DNA of 64,000 bases from Fulvia fulva (lineage: Eukaryota; Ascomycota; Dothideomycetes; Mycosphaerellales; Mycosphaerellaceae). Shown here piece by piece: positions 21,078-31,689 of the stretch; the stretch's first letter is position 1; each line of letters begins with the position of its first letter. The notes under the pieces were generated by a model, which was not told where the DNA came from, made no database searches, and saw only the letters and a list, made by a program, of their open reading frames with translations. Both the position numbers and the translations under genes were made by a program. The stretch is from assembly GCF_020509005.1 (NCBI RefSeq), contig NC_063017.1:4092001-4156000 (forward strand). Reading direction: 5' to 3'.

Positions 21078-22174
21078 GACAGCAAGTGACGATCTCTTCA
21101 GGTCATGGGGAAATGTTTGACACCGTTGGAAGATACAAGGAGGTGTTGCTGCAGGACTGACAATACTGCGCTGCAGGTCTAGAAGGACTCTGGAGAAGAA
21201 ACGCAAACTGTACGACCCGCCCTAACAATTTTTGGGCATGGCTCGAGTGTCATCATACTAGCTCTCGCGTGATATCACCCAGCAAAGCCTAAGTGATCTG
21301 TCTAAAGAGGCCACGATACGACGCTGCTTCGGCAGATCTGCGATGACATGAGCACCTGTCGAGCTCGCCATGTTGACGCAGCGTGCACGATTTCCATGGG
21401 CTACGATTAGCCACGACATCACGATATCGCCTCATCATGACAAGGGCTCCTAGCTCTCAAGCGCATCATTTCTGCGCAAGATACGATGCTGACTACGTAC
21501 TGCGCTGGCCGTTTGCGTGTAAGCGGCGATGAAATTACCTTTCTTGGTAAGTACAGATTGGGTTCGATCCGAGTCCGCTTTTCTGTACCACCAGACGATG
21601 GCAGTCCAATCGATGTGACTTGGGTGGCATGCTCATTATCTCAACGTCGGTGGTATGCCCGACACCATCTCAGCACTCTGCGAGCGAAGCAGAATCGTCA
21701 GGTATGTTCTTTTGGAAACTGTGTGGTGCTTCGATACGAAGCTGAAAATGGCCATTGCGATCGTCGCCAAGAGTGATGACCACCGCCTTGGTGTTGGTGC
21801 TAGACAAACTCTTGTGTGTCGAAGGCTTTATTGGCTAATCCTTTGCTATCGCCGCCGAGGCAGAAGCGAGCAAAGTTTAAGTCTGCGCTGATCTTGTTAC
21901 TAACTACATGCAAGGCAGCCGTGCATCGAGCCAGCGATCTCTGCTCCAGTGCTCCGCGAAGATTTCGTATCGCTGAGGTCGTGTCCCGGAAGCATATTGG
22001 TAAAGTTCACTGGGGAGCCGAGAAGTTCGTGGCTGCATTCGTTTTGGTTACCATTCCTCCAGTTCCTGGGGCGTATTCTTGTTCTGGTTGTTGTTGAAGG
22101 AACAGTACCTACAGGACTTCAACGCTGACCTGATCCGAGTCCCCTGCCACAGGCCTGGCTGCGTTTGGTACACG
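21078..22174. other. Bidirectional intergenic region between NRPS-like and MFS genes
   Basis: About 1.1 kb separating divergent genes. I see no convincing gene. It should hold both promoters and could allow co-regulation. Confidence 0.45.
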
Positions 22175-23777
22175 ATGGCGCCAGGATCAGATGCTGGGTA
22201 TTTATCTGACCCCGAGAAAACAACAACCAGCCAGGACAAACCGCGAGGCGACAGCGTCAATCATGATGATTCAACCGTGTCTCGCAAGGATGGAGAAGAG
22301 AAGGCAGATCATACAGAGGAGGAAGCTCCAAGTGCTCCGTTGTCACCAATGCACGAGATCGCTTTCATCTCCGTGATATGCATGGCTCAATTCCTGGCTC
22401 TGGCAGGACTGGCACAAACCATTGCGCCTTTGAATATTATTGGAAGGTGAGCATACATACGTCAAGCCAAGTTCGCGCCGGTGATGCTGACACCAGGCCG
22501 ATAGGAGCTTCAATATCACCGACGAAGCAACCCTCAGTTGGTATCCAGCGGCCTTCAGTCTCACAGTCGGAACGTTCATCCTGCCCGCTGGACGTCTCGG
22601 AGACATGTACGGGCACAAAAGACTCTACATGATCGGCTTTGGCTGGTATGCTATCTGGTCTATTGTAGCTGGAGTGGCAGTCTACAGTGGAGACATCCTG
22701 TTCAGCACGGCCAGAGCATTCCAAGGGATCGGATGCGCTTTGCTTGTACCCAATGCATTGGCTCTCGTAGGACGAACATATGGTGCCAGCCCGAAGAAGA
22801 ACATGATCTTTGCGCTCTTTGGTGCTGCTGCGCCGACTGGCTGGGTTGTTGGAGCAGTCTTCTCGTCGATCTTGGCACAACTTGCTTGGTGGCCTTGGGC
22901 ATTCTTCGCCTTGGCCATTACGTGTGTAGTCATGATCTTCGTAGCAACTGCCATTCTTCCCGAGGACGAACTGCAGTCAACGAACATCATGGACTTCGAT
23001 TTCCTTGGCTGTGGTACTGGAGTTGGCGGACTGGTCCTGTTCAACTTTGCTTGGAATCAGGCAGCTGTCGTCGGCTGGCAGACGGTGTACACATATGTGC
23101 TCCTGATTGTGGGAATACTGCTGCTGGTTGCCTTCGCCGTGGTGGAAATTAAGTATGCCAAGTTCCCGCTCATCCCGCTCAAAGGATTCAAGGGAGAGGC
23201 TGCTCTGGCGTTGGGAGTCATCGCAGCAGGATGGGGCAGTTTCGGTATCTGGGTGTTCTATTTGTGGCGCCTGATCGAGAACCTGCGAGGCTATCCGGCT
23301 CTGGCGGCATGTGCCCAGAACTCTCCTGTGGCCATCTCTGGTCTTACCGCTGCCGTGGCTACTGGATTTTTGCTGTCGCACATCAAGGTCTCATACGTCC
23401 TGCTGATGGCGACGTTGTTCTTTTTGACGGGTCAAATTCTCATCGCTACGGCGCCGGTTGAGCAGACATACTGGGCACAGACATTCGTTTCTATCATCAT
23501 TATGCCTTGGGGCATGGACTTGAGCTTTCCAAGTGGGACCATCATCTTGAGCAACAGCACGCCGAAGCAGGACCAAGGTATCGCATCTTCACTGGTCAAT
23601 ACCGTGGTCAACTACTCCATCTCGCTCGGCCTGGGCATCGCTGGTACGGTAGTCAGCAACGTCAATGCCAATGGCGGAAGTGTCATAGAGGGCTACAGAG
23701 GTGCCTGGTATCTTGGCATAGGACTGGATGGCATTGCGGTCGCAATTGCGTTGTACTTCGTGTTTAGGTACAGATGA
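22175..23777 (+). CDS. Major facilitator superfamily transporter (DHA2/drug:H+ antiporter-like)
   Basis: Two exons, 22175-22446 and 22505-23777, with an intron GTGAGC...GATAG. The product is 514 residues. A charged N-terminus (SRKDGEEKADHTEEEAPSAP) precedes helix 1 (MHEIAFISVICMAQFLALAG). MFS motif A is GRLGDMYGHKRLYMIG, and motif C-like residues follow in GAAAPTGWVVGAVFSS. About 14 hydrophobic segments can be traced, with GIWVFYLWRLIENLRGYPAL and AQNSPVAISGLTAAV typical of this fungal drug-exporter group. It probably exports a metabolite at the plasma membrane. Its position facing the NRPS-like gene suggests it could export that product, which is an inference. Confidence 0.9.
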
Positions 23778-24224
23778 TTGGACATGACGAATCGTCTTGA
23801 TTGGCAAAAGTTGGTCCAAGACGCCGTATCCGCTTTCAATCTACCACCACAGATCCGCCATGCTATGCGGAATGACGTCGCCACGACTGATTTGGTCACG
23901 CCAAACAATGCCACGCACTGCAACTCGACCACTTGAAATCGAAGACAACGCTATGATCATGCTAAAACCTGGGAGAAGGGACATGATTATACTGAATGAT
24001 TGAGAATGGTCCGCGGAACAGTGCATTAGCGCGGTGACGTACTGGAGCTCATGTGGCGATATGCCAATGCACGCCGAGACATACCTGAATCCTTTCGCCA
24101 AGAGGTAGAACCGCGCCTCAATGGACACCTCGCACACTCCCACTCACAAGATGGCAAGACAAGGTCTCTTCCACTGTGATAAGATACTGACCAGAGACCT
24201 GCCGTTGTCACCAGAATTCCAACG
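23778..24224. other. Intergenic, no gene seen
   Basis: About 450 bases holding the MFS 3' flank and the promoter of the peptidase gene. Nothing else is recognisable. Confidence 0.4.
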
Positions 24225-26650
24225 ATGCTGACGTCCAGGGTTTGGGGGGTAGTTCTGGTAACATTCACTAGCCTCATCAGTGCACAAGAGGCACTTTGTG
24301 CTCAAGTCAGTGAGAGAATAGGAAGGTCCTCATCAGTCCCAGCTAGCCTGGCCTTACAATGCCTGCGATCGGTTCCACTTCAGACAGAAAGCGCACTCAC
24401 GCAGCTGACGGGACTGCGACTTTTGCTCGGCTTCCAGAGTGATCTGGCTTATCTCAACAGCTCGCAACCAGCAAGACTCTATCCTGATGTTGACATACTG
24501 GGCGGACTCGATACTTTGCAAGCGCGTCTCCAACAAGACTTCTATCCGAACGAGTACGACTTCCAGGCCGACCTGGCCCGGCTGATTGCTTCAGCCTACG
24601 ACGGACACCTGTCATACATTCCAGACATTGTCGGCACATTTGCGTTCCTTCGCATCGCTCGCTCGGGAGATAGGTTTCCTCTGATTTCGGTATCATCCGA
24701 TGGGGTCGAGCTGCCAGAAGTATATGCCTACCAAGACAGGTTTATTCTTGCAGCAACGAGCGCACGAACGACCTTTGTCCCTTCGCCAGTCGTCCAGATT
24801 AATGGCCAGGATGTTCAGGACTTCTTGAATCAGCAAGCTGCTTTAGCAGGGTCATATCATGATCCGGATGCCAACTACAACCTACTATTCCCGACCGAGC
24901 TTGCACCGGAGAGTGGAACCATCTTTGAAGAGTTTCGTTTCTTCGACGAGAGCGACGAGACAAAGTTGACCTATGCGAACGATACTGAGGTGATATTGAG
25001 CGTCAGAGCGCTCTCCACGAGTGACCTCACGGGTATCGCAGATGGTGAAAGTTTCTTCGGGAGGTGCTGCAATGGGACCATTGAGGACTTGCTCTCTGAA
25101 GAAATGGGGTCGCGAAACATGGTCTCGGCTGTTGGCCTGTCGGAGGCACTCCAGCAGTCAGCTTCAATGAACGTTGTACCAGCTCGTCCACGCCTGAGAT
25201 CTGCGGAGCTAGAGAAAAGACAAGCCGACTCAGACCGCCCGCAGTTTCCAACGGAAGTCGTTGCTTACGCGAGCCGGGTTTCTGGATACTTCCCAGAATC
25301 AAATTCAGATCTGGCGGTGCTGGCGATTTCGACCTTTCAGAACGCTCTCGACGAAGTTGCGGACTTCCAGTCTACAATTGGTGACTTTTTGGCAATTTCT
25401 GAAGAAGCAGGCAAGACTCGACTTATCATCGATCTTCGCGGGAACCCAGGCGGTCTCGGCTTCCTTGCGCACGATACATTTCGTCAGATCTTCCCTACAG
25501 CATTCCCGTATGATGCAGTGAACTTTCGGGCAGTTCCACTATTTGACCTTACTGGGCGTGTTGTAAGCCAGGCCTTTTCAAGCGCCAGTGCAGAAGATTT
25601 CGACAATCCTCTATCCGCACCTCCATTCTTCTCGGGAGCATACCCCTTTAACTATCGCCAACAGCTTGATGCGAACAACGAGACTTTCCAGTCTTGGCCG
25701 GATCTGTTTGGACCTGCCGACACTCAGCCATTGACAGCTTTACGTCTCTAGTCCGACCCAACCTGACGAACATTTTGCAGACTCAATTCCCGGTGTTCCC
25801 TGAGGGTCGAACAGCTGCTGAGGCTGCTCGTCCACAAGTATTTGATCCTCAGAACATTGTGCTACTGCAGGACGGCGGGTGTGCATCCACGTGTGCGCTC
25901 TTCAGCGAGTTCATGAAGAGCAACGCACCAGGAGATCAAAACGTACGCCAAGTAGTAGTAGGTGGTCGTCGGCAGACAGGTCCTGCTCAGGGCGTTGGAG
26001 GCATCAAAGGCGGACAGCTGGGTCTGTTGGTCGCACTGGATCAAGGGGTGTTAAGCGCAGTGAGCTCGGCGTCGATCGAAGAACTGCTCAAATTTCAAGC
26101 CGATCTCCGCCAAGACGATATCGCGGCTGCCATCGTTGCCCTGAATCGTGCGACGACTACCAGCTCCGGGGTTGGAGATGCACCACCGGGTGGTCTGCCA
26201 GCAGGGAGCGTAAACTTCCGCAACAGTATCCGCGAAGGCGACAGCACTGTGACTCCTCTTCAGTACGTCTACGACGCCGCCGACTACCGGATCTTCTATA
26301 CAGCTCCTATGTATACGTCCCAGGAAGAACTCTGGCGTAAGGTGTATGAGGTCTCATGGGAGGACGGGCGCTGTGTTGCGGATTCCACAGGCCATCCTTC
26401 AGCACAGCCAGTAACCAACTATGCCGAAATCGAGATACCAGAGAATTCTTGAAGCAGCCTGGCGACCCGGATCGGCGGGTCTAATAGCACTGATGGGTCA
26501 CCAGATGGCGGAGAAGGGTCCGACAGCAGCGCTGCTGATGATGCGCAGAGTGAGGATGGCGAAGAAAGCAAAGCTACTATGGTGAGCAGGCCGCTCGTAC
26601 AACTCGTCTGTGGTGTGGTCATGATGTTGTTATGGCTTTTCGTGCTATAG
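24225..26650 (+). pseudogene. Secreted S41-type (CPAF-like) serine peptidase, frameshifted and with an early stop
   Basis: ATG at 24225 opens with a signal peptide (MLTSRVWGVVLVTFTSLISA). The frame continues to a stop at 25751, through PDZ-like and S41 landmarks (YDGHLSYIPDIVGTF, VVQINGQDVQDFLN, LIIDLRGNPGG). The homologous reading then continues one base out of frame from about 25727 (DSFTSLVRPNLTNILQ). It includes the likely catalytic DGGCASTCALFSEF and GGRRQTGPAQGVGG, up to TGA at 26450-26452. Past that TGA the same frame stays open 65 codons to TAG at 26648-26650. It reads as a Ser/Asp/Gly-rich linker and the hydrophobic end VQLVCGVVMMLLWLFVL, which looks like a GPI-anchor signal. The ancestral product was probably an anchored extracellular peptidase. 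Either these are two lesions, or one is a sequencing error and the stop a real shortening. Confidence 0.72.
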
Positions 26651-27020
26651 TTCGCTACGGACTGTGTAGCGTGATGCCGCATTGATGTTATGCTTGCCGA
26701 TGCGTCTATCTATGGAGAAGAAGCAGCCCTTTGTCTATAGTGTACTCCTGCACCTCGCTGTGTAAAGGACAGCCCAGGAGATTTATCCCATGCATCACTC
26801 ATTTCTTAAGCCCCCCGTGTACGGAGACGTATACAACGACGACGAATCTCTACAGAATCTGTGCCAAGGCACTCTCATGATCTGCTTACTAAGAAGGTCA
26901 ACTGCGCTCCGAGTGCTCGTTAGCAACTCAGCTCACGGCAAGGTCATCAGTCAGTGCTATCTATCGTACACTATGGCTATATGCTTCATTGACCGCACCG
27001 CCGCAGCTCTGTCCATGCCA
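26651..27020. other. Convergent intergenic spacer
   Basis: About 370 bases between convergent genes. I see nothing beyond 3' flanks. Confidence 0.35.
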
Positions 27021-27980
27021 TCACTCGAGGTTGAACCCCAAATTCTCGAACTCCGCCACGTCAGTCGACTGCAGCATAAGCTCGTCGCCACGCTGTCGAA
27101 ATATTCCAAGCAGATGCGCAGCTCGAGACTCCATCGCATCATCAGCCCGTTGTGGTTCATACTCGTATAGATCCAGTTCCTCCGGGCCATCCGAAAAACA
27201 CCTCTCTACAGTCATACCGACGCCGTTCACGGTGTTCTGGTACTTGACCTCGTAGCGAATCCACCCACCTAGTCGTCCGCCAGTCACGGCTATTCCTCTG
27301 CCTCGAACCCAGCCGCCCACACGTAGGTGTGTCAATGAACCGCCAAGAGGCTGTGCTGGCGCTCTGAGTCCATGCGGGTCAGTCAACGTCGCAGCTGCCT
27401 CGATGAACCACATGTTCGATGGCTCCGTAGGCCCGTCATAGTCTTCAATCCCTTCTCTTTCGCTTAACCAGAAACCGAATCTGCAAGTATCGTAAAACAA
27501 GGGCAAGCTCTCATGACGGACCATACTCGAGACTTTGGTGATGGGTGGCTGCGCAGGAATCGCGTTGTCAACGCGGATCTGGTCAATGTCTTCGAAATGC
27601 ATCGTGTAAGTGACGATACGAAGTTCTGGCGGAATTTCCATGAACTTGTCGAGTGTCTGGCTCTTATCGGCAGTCTCGAGTCTGCGAATGAGGTCGACAC
27701 GAGGCGAACAGCCGGTTATGGCTGGGGGCGCCAGCCGTCGGCCTACGCATGATGCTCGTAACTCGTGGAGATTCCATGCTTCATAGCAGGGTAGATGGTA
27801 GAATATCTGTCGCGCAATCTTGCCTACGCGATCATGAGACATGGTCTTGCTGGAAACGAAGCCCCAGCCCTTGAGGGCTTTTTTGAGCTCCGCAGGTGTC
27901 TTGCTTTCGTTGGTGAAAAACTGTACAGGCAGTAGCTTCCAGTAGTCACTAGCATGACTCTTCCAGTTGTGAAGTACCAT
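27021..27980 (-). CDS. Fungal protein of unknown function (PPELR/ESLPLFY type)
   Basis: I start at the ATG at 27980 (MVLHNWKSHASDYWKLLPVQ), giving 319 residues. The frame is open further upstream but only with a TTG near 28136. The central part has the pattern FMEIPPELRIVTYTMHFEDI, then QPPITKVSSMVRHESLPLFY. It is found in a very large group of Pezizomycotina proteins with an F-box-like or 2EXR-like N-terminal motif. Function in that group is mostly unknown. The C-terminal half has Gly-rich beta-like stretches (THLRVGGWVRGRGIAVTGGR) and an acidic helix. It is the last ordinary gene before the transposon island. Confidence 0.7.
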   Translation of the reverse strand: MVLHNWKSHASDYWKLLPVQFFTNESKTPAELKKALKGWGFVSSKTMSHDRVGKIARQIFYHLPCYEAWNLHELRASCVGRRLAPPAITGCSPRVDLIRRLETADKSQTLDKFMEIPPELRIVTYTMHFEDIDQIRVDNAIPAQPPITKVSSMVRHESLPLFYDTCRFGFWLSEREGIEDYDGPTEPSNMWFIEAAATLTDPHGLRAPAQPLGGSLTHLRVGGWVRGRGIAVTGGRLGGWIRYEVKYQNTVNGVGMTVERCFSDGPEELDLYEYEPQRADDAMESRAAHLLGIFRQRGDELMLQSTDVAEFENLGFNLE

Positions 27981-28312
27981 GTTGGGCGAGTGTTGTACTG
28001 ATACAATGAATTTTGATGGCGCGAGTGGTCTGAGAGGTGGTCGAGAACACGAAGCTGAGTTTGGAAAGGCGAAGAACGGTCGAAGAAGTCCTAATGTATT
28101 TATGCGATCGGGGCAGCTAGCCACTGTGTTTGACAAACAACACCTAGGGGCCTAGACGAGAATTTTGTGAAGCTCGAAGGTGAATGGCATGATCCTGAGC
28201 AAAAATCCACTGGCAGTGAATGCAAAATGTCGACTGCTGACTCAAATGTTTGGGGTCTAGAAAGTCCCACTAGCCTGATGCTTCGTGTACATCTAATCTC
28301 TCTCTCTCTCTC

Positions 28313-28362
<50 letters not shown>

Positions 28363-28400
28363 TGTTAGGCAGGAGTATCCTATAGAAAAGTCAACATCCC
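27981..28400. other. Boundary between genes and transposon island
   Basis: Holds the 5' flank of the last gene, a dinucleotide repeat (28297-28365), and about 35 bases up to the first LTR at 28401. I see no gene. Confidence 0.45.
28297..28365. repeat. (CT)n(GT)n compound microsatellite
   Basis: A CT run to about 28345 with one interruption (TCCC), followed directly by about ten GT units. Confidence 0.97.
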
Positions 28401-28598
28401 TGTCACGGTTCACTACTGCCGTGACGTCGCGCGCCTTGGCGCTTCCTTATATATCTCGCGCGCTTCGCGCTTCTCTTTCGTAGCCTTACCGAACAACGCT
28501 TGTTTTACGGCAACCCTACACTGTCGTCTTACAGATCACTGCCCGTGATAGTTTGTTCGGTCTTACAAGCGGTCTATCTAGTCAGGCTAGCAGTCACA
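28401..28598 (+). repeat. Left LTR of element A
   Basis: Starts TGTCACGG and ends CAGTCACA. It includes an inverted pair GTCACGG/CCGTGAC near the start. I have no second copy inside the window, so the 3' limit is set by the TG..CA rule only. Confidence 0.5.
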
Positions 28599-28608
28599 AT
28601 TAAATCGT

Positions 28609-28820
28609 ACTAACAACAACTACAGTCGCGCAAACAAGCGCATTAGTTGAGTCAACAGATCACCTCTCTCCTTCGCGCAAAACGCGTCAAGGCAGGTCAA
28701 GTTCACCACAGTCACCAACCGTCGAGTCGCGCGTACAGGCGCACTAACAACAACTATAGTCGCGTAAACAAGCGTACTAGTTAAGTCAATAGATCACCTC
28801 TCTCCTTCGCGCAAAACGCG
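28609..28820 (+). repeat. Two direct 78-bp repeats in the leader of element A
   Basis: Copies at 28609-28686 and 28743-28820 differ almost only where CA became TA or TG became TA. Copy 2 is the more mutated. Confidence 0.75.
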
Positions 28821-28929
28821 CGCCTCCCTACTCTTATAGGGCCCTTACATGCCTACTGAGAGAGCAGTCTCATCTACTACGTAACAGTACAACATAGCTA
28901 TACCCGGTAGCACTGCTAACGGGGTGCTC

Positions 28930-30960
28930 TTGCCTAAGCAACCTCTTTATCTAGATCTTAGCAAGTATAAGCGTTAGTCGCTCGTACGCGCTAAGCTTTT
29001 CCTAACCGTATCTACTAAAACGTAGACACTCGATAACCTAGGCACCGATACCGCCCTAGGTGCCTTCCCTTCCGACGACGACTCGAACGTATTTGCCGCC
29101 GAATAATAAGAGATCGAGAAGGATCTACTACCTAAAGAACAGTAGTTTGCCTTAACCTCCGACCCTATCAACTTCGCACAATTCCTCGACGAAGAATAGA
29201 TCTTAGAAGAAGGAGGAATCAAAGTGTACAAGATCATAGAGTCAAGAGATGATATATCTATACAAGATAGTAAAACTAATAATATACGCTAACCTAAGGA
29301 GTAGGTAATCGCCTTAGAGTATACTACTATTAAGAGCCTAGCCGAGTTCGCGACTCGTGCTATAGCATACCCGGAGATCATGTTTCACCTCGTTCGCTAG
29401 ATATAGTTAGACTTCATTATACTTTTCAACAAGGTCGAGTCCCTAAAGAAGGCTAACAAGGTTATATAGCGTAAGTACGCCGATATAAAGAAGGAACGTA
29501 ACATCGTATCCGAGAGGCTTAGTCAACTCGAAAAGGATAAGGATGTCAAGGGCCTCTTTATATTCTACTTTAACAAATACTAGAAGTATTAGAGTCAGAT
29601 ATAAGACCTTAAGGAAGCTAATTAGCGCCTCCGATAGGACAACGATACGCTCTTCGGACAGGTCGAGGAGTCGTAGGTAGGCATATCACCTAAGGACATT
29701 AAAGCCCTATCTAAGCGCAATTAGGCTCTAAATAAGGAGGTAGTAGAGCTAAAGGCTTAGCTAGTAGCTAAGGACACGAACGGTACTAGCAATACTAGCG
29801 GTACTAACGGTAATAATAATAATAACCGTAGTCGTTAGGTCCGCGTCTACTCCCCTCGTCGTAACGGTGTTTCACGATCACCTACGCCTCCTACTTAGTA
29901 GGACCGTATAGGTAGAGGCACCCGACGAGGAGGTAGTAGAGGTAGTGGCAATAACGACGGAGACAACTCTAATAACGATAAGGGTAGAGATAATAGTCGA
30001 CTACGCCGTTACCTACGCCGTAACTCCTTACGACGAGAACGCTAGGGTATACCTAGTAGTACTTCTAGGGTGACTAGCAATACCGCCGTTAGCTAGTTCA
30101 CTACTATCGAACCCTCCGTCAATATTATATATACTAACAAATTAGTTAAGGACCTAGAAAGTAAGTTCGATAACAAGAATATAAACTTTGACCGTTAGCT
30201 CGATTAGCTAGAGATCAAGCTGTCCGTAATATAGTTCTAGACTATCGAGGACGGACTACGCTATATCCTTAACTACCTTAACGGGTACCCGTACTAGCTA
30301 TGTAATCCGCGAGTACCCTCTAAGCGTACTAAGCGTAATTACGTTGACCTCTTCAAGTCTATCGATAGGATAATCCAATTCCTTATCGATCGGTATAGTA
30401 AGAAGGACGTCGTAGGCAAGGCCTTCTAGAAGCTCTAGGTCTTATAGTAGGGTAAGAACGAGTCATTTTCTATCTTTATTACCAAGTACAACGAACAGCG
30501 TAACTTATACGACCTATTAGCTAAGACTAATTACCGCCTACTCGAGGGTAAGCTTAACTATAAATATATAGAGGTACTGCCTATAGAGACTAAGATCCGC
30601 GAAGACTTGGTCGACCTATACTATAAGCTCGAAGCCAAGTTCGAGCGCCTAAAGTCAAAGAGCCTAGCTATACTACGACTACCTCGTAGTACTAGCGGTA
30701 GTAACGGTACTATACCTACCGCGCCCGGCGTAGCCTAAGGTTCAGACCTTAAGCTATACGCTTAGATGCCGCGCGAATTCAAGGAACTTAAGAAGCTCGA
30801 GCCTAAGGAGAAGGCTAGCATTATCGTAGTAGGCGGTTATATCCGCTACCGCCGTATAGACTATAACTTATACTCGCTAGACTACCCTATTAAGTAGTAT
30901 AAGCGCCCTCCGCCGCGCGCGAATGCTAGCTCTATAATATAGACACCGGCTAACCCTTAG
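28930..30960 (+). pseudogene. gag-like region of element A, destroyed by RIP
   Basis: Broken reading in several frames. A charged, Lys/Glu-rich coiled-coil-like part (about 29400-29660) gives way to a Gly/Arg/Asn-rich linker (29780-30010). A helical capsid-like part (about 30150-30720) and a short tail follow. Most stops are TAG or TAA at expected CAG/CAA or TGG positions. No protein can be made. Confidence 0.5.
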
Positions 30961-30973
30961 TAATAGGGAAATA

Positions 30974-31242
30974 TATTAAGATGTAGTATCTTAAAGGGAG
31001 TTAACAATTAGGAAGTGATCTAGTAGCCTAAGGCATCTACAATAGGAAGTGATCTAGTAGCCTAAGGCATCTACGATGACTTAGCTTATAGGAAGATACC
31101 TTCTCTCCCCTTTAGCTTAGATAGACATCCAACATAATCAATATATTAGTTCCTAATATATTGCTATATACTCGTGCTATTAGTTAGTTGAAGATTGATC
31201 TCTTACTCTACTCCGCTACTATCTACCCGTACCTATTTAACA
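30974..31242 (+). repeat. 5' LTR of copia-1
   Basis: 269 bp, TATTAAG (from TGTTAAG) to TTTAACA. It is 34 bp longer than the 3' LTR because the segment AGGAAGTGATCTAGTAGCCT and the bases after it are present twice. Confidence 0.9.
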
Positions 31243-31258
31243 GGTTATAAGCCCGGGT
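31243..31258 (+). other. Primer-binding site of copia-1
   Basis: GGTTATAAGCCCGGGT directly abuts the LTR. Allowing a TG-to-TA change, it matches the complement of the anticodon arm of initiator Met-tRNA (GGGCTCATAACC), the half-tRNA priming known from copia elements. Confidence 0.65.
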
Positions 31259-31689
31259 TTATATAGGAATAAGAGCAACCTATATCAGTATAAGTTACTT
31301 ATATCCCTTACTATCGTAGCAGAAAACATCTAGGAATCAGAAGTCTACCCCGTCTATCCTATTAAGGAGCTTAGTTTAATACTAAGTAATAGGTAACCTA
31401 GACAAGGACTCTATACGGCTTACTTAAAGCCAATACCTTGAAGATACTCTATAGGTAGAACTGTATCGAGATACTATTAAGAAGGACTTCAAGTAAGTCA
31501 TTTGAAGCTCTACTAGGAGAGACAGACCTATGTCCTAGCCCCGAGACCTTATACCGCTCCTTCTTTACTTTAATAAGTAGGCCTTAGTATCTATACCTAC
31601 GAACTTTCCTATTCTATACTAGAAGCCTTAGTAGGATCTGAGCCACTACCTTAGAACATATACACCTTGTTTTATTACATCCAATTTAT

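Noticed and set aside
21540..21575. tRNA suggested by GGGTTCGATCC upstream of TTTT
   Set aside because: The T-stem does not pair and no acceptor partner or A box lies at the right distance.
27981..28136. 52-residue extension of the last gene upstream of 27980
   Set aside because: Only a TTG lies at the far end, and the ATG at 27980 gives a sensible protein.
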